Origin: Clostridia bacterium
Lineage (GTDB): Bacteria; Bacillota; Clostridia; Christensenellales; CAG-138
Reading direction: 5' to 3'
Assembly: GCA_016293975.1 (NCBI GenBank)
Contig: JAEDCW010000029.1
Coordinates: 1 to 23,061 of the forward strand
Length of the DNA: 23,061 nucleotides
Positions 1-8,533 of the stretch are shown in pieces (positions within the stretch are counted from its first letter, which is position 1; each line of letters opens with the position of its first letter). The notes beneath the pieces are model-generated. The model was given only the letters and a program-made list of their open reading frames with translations, searched no databases and was not told the origin of the DNA. Position numbers and translations under genes: made by a program.

Positions 1-806
1 ATTACGATGCATCGATACCGAAGTACGAGTTCGACGGCAGTATTTACAGCAAGCGTTGCTATAATGGCTTCGGTCATGCCGACCCCGATGCAGAGCTCAA
101 ATTCGGCCCCAACATCACGGACTGGCCTACAATGCACGCACTTTCGGAGAATATGCTCCTGAGGCTTGCCGCAGTTATAAAGGATCCCGTGACGACGACC
201 GATGAACTCATCCCCTCGGGTGAGACGTCATCCTACCGCTCCAACCCCATAAGACTCTCTGAGTTTGCACTTTCACGCAGAGTACCCGAATACGTCGGCA
301 GGAGCAAGGCAACGAGAAAGCTCGATGACGAAAGACGTGAGGGTAATGTTCCCGAGGTCATAACGCAGGCACTCGCCCAGGTAGGCAACGCAGGTGAGCT
401 CACGAAAACCACGGGAGTAGCATCCGTTCTGTTTGCAAACAAGCCCGGCGACGGCTCTGCAAGAGAACAGGCGGCATCTTGCCAGAAGGTGCTCGGTGGC
501 TGTGCAAACATCTGCTACGAGTATGCGACAAAGCGTTATCGCAGTAACTGCATTAACTGGGGTATATTGCCGTTTACAATTGCACAGGATACTTCGTTTG
601 ATTACGATGTGGACGACTTCATATTCGTACCCGGAATCAGAGAAGCAATCGAGAAGGGTATTGAAGAGATTCCCGCAAAGGTAATCGCAAAGGACGGCGT
701 ACATGACATTACGCTCTACATCAAGGGCTTGACTGCTGAAGAAAAGCAGATTCTGATCGAAGGCTGTCTGATGAACTACTACAGGAGCTTGAACGAGAAG
801 AGATAA
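1..806 (+). CDS. Aconitase-superfamily hydratase, C-terminal part (5' truncated)
   Basis: The reading frame is open from base 3 to the TAA at 804-806, giving 267 residues of a protein that starts upstream of the window. An internal ATG at 132 is not the start, because the frame is open and protein-like before it. The segment GDGSAREQAA resembles the substrate-binding loop of the aconitase swivel domain (G-S-S-R-E-type), and the later RYRSNCINWGILPF resembles the conserved R-x-N-x-x-x-G-I-L-P-L stretch of aconitases. This fits the C-terminal swivel domain of a hydro-lyase; the iron-sulfur cysteines would lie in the missing N-terminal part. The closest family I recognise is the YbhJ-like hydratase group rather than classical aconitase A. 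The substrate cannot be read from this fragment. Citrate lyase genes lie about 17 kb downstream, so a link to citrate metabolism is possible but unproven. Confidence 0.75.
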   Translation, partial: YDASIPKYEFDGSIYSKRCYNGFGHADPDAELKFGPNITDWPTMHALSENMLLRLAAVIKDPVTTTDELIPSGETSSYRSNPIRLSEFALSRRVPEYVGRSKATRKLDDERREGNVPEVITQALAQVGNAGELTKTTGVASVLFANKPGDGSAREQAASCQKVLGGCANICYEYATKRYRSNCINWGILPFTIAQDTSFDYDVDDFIFVPGIREAIEKGIEEIPAKVIAKDGVHDITLYIKGLTAEEKQILIEGCLMNYYRSLNEKR

Positions 807-819
807 TAATAAGCATAAG

Positions 820-845
820 AGCGGGGAGCAATCTCCGCTTTTTTG
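820..845 (+). terminator. Rho-independent terminator after the hydratase
   Basis: An 8-bp stem (820-827 with 832-839, one G-U pair) closes a GCAA tetraloop and is followed directly by a run of T. It lies 14 bases after the hydratase stop, so it ends that transcript before the next gene. Confidence 0.85.
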
Positions 846-853
846 TTGCATCG

Positions 854-882
854 TTTACACATACGGCGCATTATAGTAGAAT
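854..882 (+). promoter_or_regulatory. Sigma-A-type promoter of the nucleotidyltransferase gene
   Basis: TTTACA (854-859) and TAGAAT (877-882) are separated by exactly 17 bases. The element lies between the upstream terminator and the ribosome site of the next gene. Assignment is by consensus match only. Confidence 0.6.
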
Positions 883-909
883 GCTTATAGTTAATCGGAG
901 GTGATAATT

Positions 910-1818
910 TTGAAAAAACCGATTCTTGTCATATTGGCGGCAGGAATGGGCAGTCGTTACGGTGGACTCAAGCAGATGGACCCTATGGATGAATATGGCA
1001 ATGCATTGCTCGACTTCTCTGTTTACGATGCCATCCGTGCGGGCTTTGAGGACGTGTGCTTTATAATTAAGCATGAGATCGAGCACGATTTCCGCACTAT
1101 GGTCGGTGACAAACTCTTAAAGCACATCAATGTCAGATACGCGTTCCAAGAGCTAGACAAGCTCCCAGAGGGGATCGAATTGCCCGAAGGAAGGACTAAG
1201 CCTTGGGGTACGACCCATGCCGTGCTGTGCGCAAAGGAGCAAATTGACGCACCCTTCGTAGTGCTGAATTCGGACGATTTCTACGGACCGCAGGCGTTTA
1301 AGACGGCATTCGAATTCCTTGCACAGCATAAGGACGCAAATGAGCACGCGATTATATGCTATAAGCTGTCCGAGACGCTCACAGATTACGGCAGTGTAAA
1401 CAGGGGCGTATGCAGTGTAAGCGATGGACGTCTGCGCGACATACATGAATGTATAGGCATCATCAAGCAGGATGACAGCGCGGTATACACAGATGCAGAC
1501 GGTAAGACGGTCGAATTGCCGCTCGATTCAAGCGTATCTATGAATTTCTGGGCATTCAATATGGGTATATTCGGGGAGCTCGAGAGGACGTTCCCGACAT
1601 TTATTGCTGAGGCAATAAAAATTAATCCACTCAAGTGTGAGGATTACCTGCCGGAAGCCGTCCGCAGGGGAATGGCCGCAGACAGGCTCATCGTGCACGC
1701 ATGTACCACTCCCGACAAGTGGATAGGCGTAACACATAAGGACGACAAACTTATGGTAATGCGGGAAATCCAAAAACTTAAGGACGGCGGATTATATCCA
1801 GAAGAGCTTTGGAATTGA
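910..1818 (+). CDS. Nucleotidyltransferase family protein (NTP_transferase fold)
   Basis: This is a 302-residue cytoplasmic protein. Near its N-terminus is LAAGMGSRYGGLKQM, the glycine-rich nucleotide-binding signature of sugar-phosphate nucleotidyltransferases (G-x-G-x-R plus a following lysine). VVLNSDDFYGP further on resembles the metal-binding Asp region of the same fold. The family usually transfers a nucleotidyl group from NTP to a sugar phosphate or related alcohol phosphate; the substrate cannot be told here. The start is taken as TTG at 910. A GTG at 901 is in frame, but it lies inside the near-perfect ribosome site GGAGGTGAT (897-905), which is well placed for the TTG. The gene has its own promoter and a terminator-like hairpin behind it, so it appears monocistronic. 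Confidence 0.8.
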   Translation: MKKPILVILAAGMGSRYGGLKQMDPMDEYGNALLDFSVYDAIRAGFEDVCFIIKHEIEHDFRTMVGDKLLKHINVRYAFQELDKLPEGIELPEGRTKPWGTTHAVLCAKEQIDAPFVVLNSDDFYGPQAFKTAFEFLAQHKDANEHAIICYKLSETLTDYGSVNRGVCSVSDGRLRDIHECIGIIKQDDSAVYTDADGKTVELPLDSSVSMNFWAFNMGIFGELERTFPTFIAEAIKINPLKCEDYLPEAVRRGMAADRLIVHACTTPDKWIGVTHKDDKLMVMREIQKLKDGGLYPEELWN

Positions 1819-1863
1819 CGAGTAAGAATAAGTTAACATCTAAGGCAAAGCCTCACCAAAAAC

Positions 1864-1896
1864 AAATCCGTGATGCCATGTGCGTCACGGATTTTA
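1864..1896. terminator. Terminator-like hairpin between convergent genes
   Basis: A perfect 10-bp stem (1864-1873 with 1885-1894) encloses an 11-base loop. A-rich sequence on the left and TTTTA on the right let it work for the nucleotidyltransferase (plus strand) and perhaps for the convergent metallopeptidase gene. The U-tract is short. Confidence 0.6.
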
Positions 1897-1973
1897 CTAT
1901 CGCTGTTATTCGCAAAGTCTCTATTGTGCAAAAGGAGCTGAGCGACTGAGGGATTATACTATTTCACCCCTCG

Positions 1974-2699
1974 TCAGCGCCTGTTACTCCTCTTTGCCAG
2001 AGCGAGAAGCCTGAGCAGTGACACGAGGGTTGCGAGGGTCGACACGACATATGTGGATGCGGCAGCGCGCAGAACTTTTTTTGCACCGCTTGTGTTGTCG
2101 CGCATTATATAGCCGCCCTCCGAAAGAAGCTCGATCGCGCGATTCGATGCGTTGAACTCGACAGGTAGTGTGACGAGCTGGAAAAGGAATACAGCCGCAA
2201 AGAGATATACCCCAATCATCGCAAGCGTACCTGAATTGAGTATAAGACCTATGATAACGATGTAAGGTGCGGCAAACGAACCCAACTGGGCAACGGGTAG
2301 AATGGCATTTCTTATCTTAATGGGTATATAGCTATCGCGGTGTTGCATGACGTGTCCGAGCTCGTGCGCCATTACCGCGTAAGCGGCTACAGAGTCGGAG
2401 TTGTACACCGCTTGGGAAAGCCCGACGACCTCAGTTTTGGGGTTATAGTGGTCGGTCAGCGAGCCCGAAACCTGCGTAAGCCCTACGCCGAGACCGTTTC
2501 TTTGGATTATATCCTGCGCCACGCGGTATGCGGGAATCGATGTACCGGAGCTCTTGCATGAGTACTTTTTGTATGTTGATTTCACACTCGACTGAGCAAT
2601 AAGTCCTAGTATAGTTACCGCAAAAATGGCCAATATGTATACGGCATAACTGTCAAATATGTTGGTAAGACCGTTTATGGACGATACAATAAATAGCAT
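1974..2699 (-). CDS. yugP: YugP-like neutral zinc metallopeptidase, membrane-bound
   Basis: The 241-residue product has an N-terminal membrane segment (about residues 17-37), the zincin motif HELGH at residues 112-116 with another His at 120, and two or three more hydrophobic stretches after about residue 130. This order and length match the Zn_peptidase_2/YugP family of Bacillota, a predicted membrane protease whose physiological substrate is not established. The ATG at 2697-2699 is preceded by a GGAGG site. The gene is monocistronic, convergent with the nucleotidyltransferase gene and divergent from the CotH operon; it shares a 160-bp intergenic region with the latter. Family assignment is firm; the role is unknown. 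Confidence 0.88.
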   Translation of the reverse strand: MLFIVSSINGLTNIFDSYAVYILAIFAVTILGLIAQSSVKSTYKKYSCKSSGTSIPAYRVAQDIIQRNGLGVGLTQVSGSLTDHYNPKTEVVGLSQAVYNSDSVAAYAVMAHELGHVMQHRDSYIPIKIRNAILPVAQLGSFAAPYIVIIGLILNSGTLAMIGVYLFAAVFLFQLVTLPVEFNASNRAIELLSEGGYIMRDNTSGAKKVLRAAASTYVVSTLATLVSLLRLLALAKRSNRR

Positions 2700-2748
2700 T
2701 GGTTTACCTCCGTCAGTTTATTATTTGCCCAACTGAACACACTTTATG

Positions 2749-2777
2749 ATAATACAAAAAGTTGGTTGCATCCACAA
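2749..2777 (-). promoter_or_regulatory. Promoter of the yugP-like gene
   Basis: On the minus strand TTGTGG (2777-2772) and TATTAT (2754-2749) are spaced by 17 bases, upstream of the yugP-like ribosome site. Consensus match only. Confidence 0.5.
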
Positions 2778-2823
2778 AAATATGTAAAGAAGTTGTGTCC
2801 ATCTGTTTTTTTTAAAGCACATA

Positions 2824-2832
2824 TGGTATACT
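2824..2832 (+). promoter_or_regulatory. Extended -10 promoter of the CotH-VTC-DUF4956 operon
   Basis: TGGTATACT combines a TGn extension with a near-consensus -10 hexamer (TATACT, 2827-2832). No good -35 is seen at 16-18 bases, which is common for extended -10 promoters. Transcription would start near 2839, leaving only about 20 bases before the ATG at 2860, with a GGAGG at 2850-2854. Confidence 0.55.
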
Positions 2833-2859
2833 GACCAAAGACTTTTAACGGAGGAAAGT

Positions 2860-5784
2860 ATGAAGGCTAAAAAGGTATTAATCGCGCTAGTATTCATATT
2901 GCTGTTTGCTGTCCTCGGCATATATATCGTGAGCACGAGCGGAGGACAGAATACGTCGGGGAGAGTCGATGTGCGGTTAAATGAAATAATGCTATCGAAT
3001 AAGGGTGCGGCCGCCGATAAAAATGGCGAATTCTACGATTATATTGAGTTATATAACGGTTCCGACAGGGACGCTGATATTTCAGGCTACGGACTGACGG
3101 ACGAGCTGGTGAGCGGCGCAAAATTTGTGTTCCCAAATGGTACGGTCGTCCCCGCAAACGGCTTTATAGTCGTGTACTGCAGTGGAGAAAAATCAGAGGG
3201 ACTGTATGCGTCATTTAAACTGTCAGCTACAGACGTTGTTATATTTATGGATTCCACGGGTAGGGTAATTGACAGCATAGACCTTATTTCTGTGACGAGC
3301 GGCAAGACACTGTCTATAGACGATAAGGGCAAATGGGTCGAGATGGATCCATCGCCCAATTATCCCAATACGCCCGAGGGAATAGAGGCTGCAAAGAGCA
3401 GTAGGTACGAGGGCCAAAAGGTCGAAGGGCTGTACATAAACGAGTTTATGGCGTCAAATGCATCTACTCTCAGGGATAGCTTTGGCGAGTATTCCGATTG
3501 GATTGAGTTGTATAACGCTACTGATGCGGAGATAGACCTGTCAGGTTTCTGTCTTTCTGACGATATCAACAGCACACAGAAGTTTGAGTTTCCAGAAGGC
3601 GTAAAGATTGACGCAAAGGGTTATCTCATCGTGTTCTGCACAGGAAGGGGAGAGGTGACCGAAAACGGCGAGATCCATGCGAATTTCGGACTTAGAAAGT
3701 ATAAAGAAGACGTTGTTTTGACTACTCCGAAGGGCGTTATAATCGACGCTTACAGCTATCTCGATATGCAGACCGACGTGTCTATGGCGAGGACTCCCGA
3801 CGGTACGGGCGATTTTGTTGCGGCAAGCGCACCGACACCGGGTTTCCCGAATAATTCCGAGGGTGAAGAGATGGCAATGCAGAAGTATTCCATGAACATA
3901 GGCGATTTATACATATCTGAGATGATGGGCTTGAACAACAGCTACCTCATCTATAATGGCGCCTATCATGACTGGGTAGAACTGCATAACAAGGGCAGCG
4001 AGAGCATAAATCTGTCGGGCTACTCGCTGTCTACCGATGCCCGCGACCCCGGAATGTGGCGTTTTGGGGATGTCACGATAGATGCGGGGCAGTATCTCAC
4101 GATAGTATGCATGGGCGAAGAGTACAATCCCGAAGCCACCGTGTTGCAAACCGATTTTAATATTTCGGCGGAGGGTGAAAGTGTTTTTTTATTTGGTCCC
4201 GAGGGTGAGCTTTTAGACAAGCTCTCATGCGGCATGTTCTTTACCGACAAGAGTGTGGGTAAGGAGCCCGACGGGACTTATATGATTTATTCTACGCCGA
4301 CGCCAAAGGAAGCGAATTCAGGAGGAGTAAAAGGTGGAACCGACATGCCGAGCTTCACGCTTGAGGGGGGTGCCTATACTTCAGCTCAGAGCATTGGTAT
4401 AAACGTACCGCACGGCGCAACGGTGTACTACACTACGGACGGCTCCATGCCCACAACGCACTCCAAGATGTATACCGGAGCAGAAATAACCATAACCGAG
4501 ACTACGGTGCTTCGCGCAATCGCCGTCAGGGATGGAAGAATGGAAAGCCTTGCGTGCTCCTCTACGTATTTGATAAACGATTCACACGATTTGCCCGTGG
4601 TTAGCATATCGGTCAACCAGGCCGATTTTGACAATATGTATGAGGATTATAACAGCCGCATCGAGCTTCCGATGCACTTTGACTACATAAAGTCAAACGA
4701 GCAGGTATTCTCGCACGACGGAAAAATAAGGATATTCGGTGCATATTCAAGGATGCAGGATCAAAAGGGATTTGCACTCTTAGCCAAACCCGAGGCGGGA
4801 AAGCAGACATTTGAATACCCGTTCTTTGACAATAGACCGTTTACCGAATACAGCTCCCTGGTCCTGAGGGCTTCCGGTCAGGAGGCAAAGATGACGAGGA
4901 TGAGAGATGTCGTAATAACCAGTCTTCTCGACGACAATACCGATTTGCTTGTGCAGGCGTATCAGCAGTGCGTCGTGTATGTCAATGGGGAATACAGAGG
5001 TGTCTACAACCTCAGAGAGAAGGTGAATGCGAGCTTTATTGCACAGCATTATCCGCAAATCGACAAGTCTACGATAGATCTGCTCGTGGGCAACGGCAAC
5101 AAGTCCGGCTATGTGCTCGACGGAAGCAATGAGGATTATCTTGCACTCGTGGAGTTTGCAAAGACACACGACCTCTCGATAAAGGAGAACTACGACCATG
5201 TTGCCGAACAGGTTGATCTGGAGAACTTTGCAGAGTATACAGCAGGGCAGCTCTATGTAGCCAACACTGATACGGGCAACATAAAATTCTGGCGCGCCGA
5301 GGGTACAAAGTGGCAGTGGATAAGCTATGACTACTGCTGGGCGATGAACTCAATGGTGCAGGGACCGGATGGCAATTATATTGAGGGTTACAAGCTCAAT
5401 GCCGTACACAGATACCTAGTACGCTCGGGACACGGAGTTAACGCGGGCTTTTCAAATGCACTGATAAACGCTCTGTTGGAGAACAAGGACTTCAGGGACA
5501 TGTTCCTTGAAAAGTGTGCCAAGATGGCAAACGAGGTGTTTGAGACACAGAAGTTGATAGACAGAGTAGACGAGTGCGCAGAGGCAATAAGGTCTGAAAT
5601 GCCAAGGGACACGGAGCTTTGGAATGGCATGAGCGTTGAGAGCTGGAACAAGCACGTCGAACGCCTAAGAACATTTGCAAGGGAGCGCAAACCGTATTTT
5701 GTCTACCACCTGAAACAGCACTTTAACCTCTCAAGCGAGAGATGCATGGAGCTGTTTGGCATTGAAGGCAACAATCCGGATTGA
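2860..5784 (+). CDS. Exported CotH-family protein with three lamin-tail domains and a CHB_HEX_C domain
   Basis: This 974-residue protein has a signal peptide or signal anchor (residues about 5-26). Three lamin-tail-like repeats follow, starting near residues 38, 190 and 348; each begins with a short I-N-E-x-M or I-S-E-M-M strand and carries D-W/Y-I/V-E-L-Y/H-N and a L-S-G-Y/F element. Next comes a chitobiase/hexosaminidase C-terminal-like domain (about 492-570, with YYTTDGSMPT), then a CotH domain from about 575 to 930. CotH of Bacillus is an atypical protein kinase acting on spore coat proteins; large secreted relatives of this type have no defined substrate. E720 (NLREKV) and D824 (ISYDYCWAM) match conserved CotH positions, but the second Asp expected in a D-x-D arrangement reads as C826. 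The stop codon is 10 bases before the next start. It likely acts outside the membrane as adhesin, kinase or cell-wall partner; which is undecided. Confidence 0.85.
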   Translation: MKAKKVLIALVFILLFAVLGIYIVSTSGGQNTSGRVDVRLNEIMLSNKGAAADKNGEFYDYIELYNGSDRDADISGYGLTDELVSGAKFVFPNGTVVPANGFIVVYCSGEKSEGLYASFKLSATDVVIFMDSTGRVIDSIDLISVTSGKTLSIDDKGKWVEMDPSPNYPNTPEGIEAAKSSRYEGQKVEGLYINEFMASNASTLRDSFGEYSDWIELYNATDAEIDLSGFCLSDDINSTQKFEFPEGVKIDAKGYLIVFCTGRGEVTENGEIHANFGLRKYKEDVVLTTPKGVIIDAYSYLDMQTDVSMARTPDGTGDFVAASAPTPGFPNNSEGEEMAMQKYSMNIGDLYISEMMGLNNSYLIYNGAYHDWVELHNKGSESINLSGYSLSTDARDPGMWRFGDVTIDAGQYLTIVCMGEEYNPEATVLQTDFNISAEGESVFLFGPEGELLDKLSCGMFFTDKSVGKEPDGTYMIYSTPTPKEANSGGVKGGTDMPSFTLEGGAYTSAQSIGINVPHGATVYYTTDGSMPTTHSKMYTGAEITITETTVLRAIAVRDGRMESLACSSTYLINDSHDLPVVSISVNQADFDNMYEDYNSRIELPMHFDYIKSNEQVFSHDGKIRIFGAYSRMQDQKGFALLAKPEAGKQTFEYPFFDNRPFTEYSSLVLRASGQEAKMTRMRDVVITSLLDDNTDLLVQAYQQCVVYVNGEYRGVYNLREKVNASFIAQHYPQIDKSTIDLLVGNGNKSGYVLDGSNEDYLALVEFAKTHDLSIKENYDHVAEQVDLENFAEYTAGQLYVANTDTGNIKFWRAEGTKWQWISYDYCWAMNSMVQGPDGNYIEGYKLNAVHRYLVRSGHGVNAGFSNALINALLENKDFRDMFLEKCAKMANEVFETQKLIDRVDECAEAIRSEMPRDTELWNGMSVESWNKHVERLRTFARERKPYFVYHLKQHFNLSSERCMELFGIEGNNPD

Positions 5785-5794
5785 GGAGACCGCT

Positions 5795-6481
5795 ATGGCA
5801 AACAAATACAGACATGAGTTAAAGTATTATATCAGTCAGGCGGACTATGTTATGATGTCAAACGTGCTCGGCAGGACGATGGATGCGGATAAAAACGCAA
5901 ACAGCCGCGGCGAGTATTTCATAAGAAGCCTGTACTTTGACGATGTATTCGATAATTCAATGAGGGAAAAACTCTCCGGCGTCGATGGGAGAGAAAAGAT
6001 AAGGATTCGGATATACGGCTTGTCCGATGACGTCATAAAGCTCGAAATGAAGCGCAAGGACAACGGCTTTATCTGCAAAAAGTCGATCAACCTTACGCGC
6101 GAAGAGTGCGATAGCCTTCTGGAAGGCGACTACACATTCCTTCTGTACAAGAAGCACCCGTTTGCCCGCTATATGTTTTCGCAGTTTGCTACGAGATTGT
6201 TAAAGCCCGTTGTTATTGTCGATTACACGCGCGAGGCATACGTGTTCCCTATGGAGGATGTGCGCATTACGTTTGATAAGAACATACGTACCGCCTACAG
6301 AAGCACAGACCTATTTAACAAGAACCTGCTGACCTACCCTGCTGTGGATGGTTATGATATGGTGCTTGAGATTAAATATAACCGTTATTTACCGACGTAC
6401 ATACGTACATTGCTCCAATGCGGCCTGTCGATACGAAGCGCGGTTAGCAAGTACGTCATATGTCGTAAATATGAGATGTAG
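5795..6481 (+). CDS. VTC-type polyphosphate polymerase domain protein
   Basis: The 228-residue product is essentially a single VTC domain (CYTH/triphosphate-tunnel fold) that in yeast Vtc4 makes inorganic polyphosphate from ATP. The tunnel-lining basic and acidic residues expected for the family are visible: K10 (RHELKYY), R70 and R72 (KIRIRIYG), K86 (LEMKRK), K95/K96, R146 and R157, E192 and K194 (LEIKY), and K219. All the usual charged positions therefore appear present, and activity is plausible. No signal peptide or membrane segment is seen, so it should be cytoplasmic or membrane-associated through a partner. The start at 5795 follows GAGGAG at 5783-5788; an earlier in-frame ATG at 5756 lies inside the CotH coding region and has no good ribosome site. 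It is the middle gene of the three-gene operon. Confidence 0.88.
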   Translation: MANKYRHELKYYISQADYVMMSNVLGRTMDADKNANSRGEYFIRSLYFDDVFDNSMREKLSGVDGREKIRIRIYGLSDDVIKLEMKRKDNGFICKKSINLTREECDSLLEGDYTFLLYKKHPFARYMFSQFATRLLKPVVIVDYTREAYVFPMEDVRITFDKNIRTAYRSTDLFNKNLLTYPAVDGYDMVLEIKYNRYLPTYIRTLLQCGLSIRSAVSKYVICRKYEM

Positions 6482-6512
6482 GCAATCACAGGAAGAAAAC
6501 GGAGGACAGTTT

Positions 6513-7199
6513 ATGTATCTTTTGGCAGCAACGGAAACCGCGGGATTCAGCTTTGCGGATGTATTCACCTCAAATGTAAGCGGACTGCAGGTGCTTGTGA
6601 CGATGGTCATGGCACTGGTTATCGGTCTGTTCATATTCATAGTCTATAAGAACACCTTTGCCGGTGTTATGTATTCCAGAAACTTCAACATAAGCCTTAT
6701 AATGCTCACACTTGTAACGAGCGTAATGCTTATGCTCATCAACAACAACCTCACGCTGAGCCTCGGAATGGTGGGTGCGCTTTCAATTATCAGATTCAGA
6801 ACAGCGGTCAAGGATCCGATCGACACTGTGTTCATGTTCTGGGCAGTAGGAGAGGGCATAGCAATCGGCATAAGGTTTTACGACGTCGCCGTTGTATCGT
6901 CAATTGCGATAGGCGCATTTCTGTTCATAATAAACATGCTCAAGATAAAGCAGACAATGCCTTACCTCTTCATAATTCACTACAGGGAGGACGCATCACC
7001 TGCAGTTAAGCAGTTCATCACAAAGCAACTCCCAGCGAAATGCAAGCTCAAGAGCAAGACGGTTCAGCAGGGCGGCGTTGAGATGACATTGGAGGTGCGC
7101 CTTAAGGATTCCGAAACCTCATTTGTAGATAAAATTATGCGCATCGACGGCGTATACGACGCTACACTTATCAGCCACCAGGGAGATATCGTTGCCTAA
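6513..7199 (+). CDS. DUF4956 membrane protein
   Basis: The 228-residue protein has hydrophobic segments at about residues 26-46, 59-77 and 98-140 (the last probably two passes), followed by a soluble C-terminal domain of about 80 residues. The stretch GALSIIRFRTAVKDPIDT and the following FMFWAVGEGIAIG are the hallmark conserved segment of DUF4956. No biochemical function is established for this family. The ATG at 6513 has GGAGG at 6501-6505; upstream in-frame starts lie within the VTC gene and are unlikely. Bacterial VTC-domain and CotH genes are commonly found beside DUF4956 genes, which suggests a shared pathway. A role as membrane anchor or export partner for the VTC enzyme is inference only. 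Confidence 0.85.
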   Translation: MYLLAATETAGFSFADVFTSNVSGLQVLVTMVMALVIGLFIFIVYKNTFAGVMYSRNFNISLIMLTLVTSVMLMLINNNLTLSLGMVGALSIIRFRTAVKDPIDTVFMFWAVGEGIAIGIRFYDVAVVSSIAIGAFLFIINMLKIKQTMPYLFIIHYREDASPAVKQFITKQLPAKCKLKSKTVQQGGVEMTLEVRLKDSETSFVDKIMRIDGVYDATLISHQGDIVA

Positions 7200-7218
7200 G
7201 GCAAAATGTAATAAACGA

Positions 7219-7255
7219 TAAACAGACATGATCGAAATCATGTCTGTTTATTTTG
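7219..7255. terminator. Strong terminator, end of CotH-VTC-DUF4956 operon
   Basis: A perfect 14-bp stem (7219-7232 with 7237-7250) closes a CGAA tetraloop and is followed by TTTTGTT. It may also end the convergent ygeW transcript, since the minus-strand exit is fairly T-rich and no other hairpin was found behind ygeW. Confidence 0.9.
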
Positions 7256-7336
7256 TTGCTTATCAAAGCTTAACGGATGCGCCTTCTAGGGCTCTAACGT
7301 TAACCTATATTTGCAAATCGATCGCTACTTGCGGTG

Positions 7337-8533
7337 TTAGTCCCTCTTCCAACGGGGAGCTGCCGCCTCTTCCATTGCCAAAAGGGTCTTTTGCGGATTC
7401 TTGACCTTTGCAAGGAATATCATAGCCGCGATTATGTACGGCTTATAGGATGCCTGCTTGTAGAGCGGGTCACGATAGCGGTCGAATACGCTTGCGGCTA
7501 CCTCGCCGGCTTCACACGAAACATCGGTTATGTCGGCAGGCAGGCAGTGCAGGTACAGTGCTGAACCGTTCTTTGTGAGACGCATCATGTCCTCAGTACA
7601 CTCCCAGTCCTTATGCTCTGCATTCTGTGCGAGCAACTGCTTCTCAAGCTCCTTTATGCCGTAGAAATCGCCGTTGCCGTAAAGCTCGGTACGCTTTTCC
7701 ATAGCGACATAGGGTGCCCAGCTCTTGGGATATACCACGTCAGCATCCCTAAATGCCTCTTCCATTGAGTTGGTAATTGTGAATGTACAGCCCTGCTCCT
7801 CTGCATTCTTCTTGGCAACCTCGATAACGTCGTCCATTACCTCGTAGCCCTCGGGATGAGCGAGTGTGACGTTCATGCCAAGGCGGGTCATCAAAGCGAT
7901 AACGCCCTGAGGTACGGAGAGAGGCTTGCCGTATGACGGGGAATACGCCCATGTCATGGCAATCTTCTTGCCACGCAGATTTTCGATTCCGCCGAACTCG
8001 TGTATGAGGTGGAGTGCGTCTGCCATTGTCTGGGTGGGATGGTCTATATCGCACTGTAGGTTTACGAGAGTCGGGCTCTGCTCCAAAACGCCATCGGCAT
8101 GACCGGTACGGACGCTGCGTGAGACCTCACGCATATATGTATTGCCCTTGCCGATGTACATATCGTCGCGGATACCGATTACGTCCGCCATGAACGATAT
8201 CATGTTTGCGGTTTCGCGAACCGTCTCACCGTGAGCTATCTGGCTCTTGCCTTCTTCGAGGTCCTGTACTTCAAGACCGAGAAGATTGCAGGCTGAGGCA
8301 AATGAGAAACGTGTGCGGGTCGAGTTGTCCCTGAAAAGGCTTATACCGAGACCGCTGTCAAATACACGGGTCGATATGTTGTTCTCTCTAAGGTGGCGAA
8401 GCGCATCGGCGACAGCAAATACCGCCTGAAGCTCTTCGGGTGTCTTCTCCCATGTTAGGAAGAAGTCGTTGTCGTACATGTTTTCAAAATGCAGTTTGTC
8501 AAGTACTTCTGTATACTGCTTTACGTTGCTCAT
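7337..8533 (-). CDS. ygeW: YgeW-type knotted carbamoyltransferase
   Basis: The 398-residue product belongs to the aspartate/ornithine carbamoyltransferase superfamily. It has the carbamoyl-phosphate loop FRDNSTRTR (S71-T72-R73-T74) and the C-terminal HCLP motif (H329-P332). Its length and strongly shared segments mark the YgeW group, whose knotted fold resembles N-acetylornithine and N-succinylornithine transcarbamylases and whose natural substrate is not settled. YgeW is one of the genes that travel with selenium-dependent purine catabolism, where it is thought to handle a ureido or carbamoyl intermediate late in ring breakdown. Its ATG overlaps the ygeY stop (ATGA, 8530-8533), with GGAGG inside the ygeY end, so the two are translationally coupled. 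It is the last gene of the regulator-ygeY-ygeW operon. Confidence 0.93.
   Translation of the reverse strand: MSNVKQYTEVLDKLHFENMYDNDFFLTWEKTPEELQAVFAVADALRHLRENNISTRVFDSGLGISLFRDNSTRTRFSFASACNLLGLEVQDLEEGKSQIAHGETVRETANMISFMADVIGIRDDMYIGKGNTYMREVSRSVRTGHADGVLEQSPTLVNLQCDIDHPTQTMADALHLIHEFGGIENLRGKKIAMTWAYSPSYGKPLSVPQGVIALMTRLGMNVTLAHPEGYEVMDDVIEVAKKNAEEQGCTFTITNSMEEAFRDADVVYPKSWAPYVAMEKRTELYGNGDFYGIKELEKQLLAQNAEHKDWECTEDMMRLTKNGSALYLHCLPADITDVSCEAGEVAASVFDRYRDPLYKQASYKPYIIAAMIFLAKVKNPQKTLLAMEEAAAPRWKRD

Noticed and set aside
273..851. Long antisense frame opposite the hydratase, and similar antisense frames elsewhere (for example 4780-5199, 12928-13491, 16643-17410)
   Set aside because: They lie opposite clear conserved genes, have no recognisable domains and show low-complexity or Cys/Arg-rich composition typical of shadow frames.
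901..909. GTG start at 901 for the nucleotidyltransferase
   Set aside because: The GTG lies inside the ribosome site GGAGGTGAT; the TTG at 910 is correctly spaced from it.
1840..1853. Small AGGC/GCCT hairpin after the nucleotidyltransferase gene
   Set aside because: Only a 4-bp stem with no T-run; the larger hairpin at 1864-1894 explains termination better.
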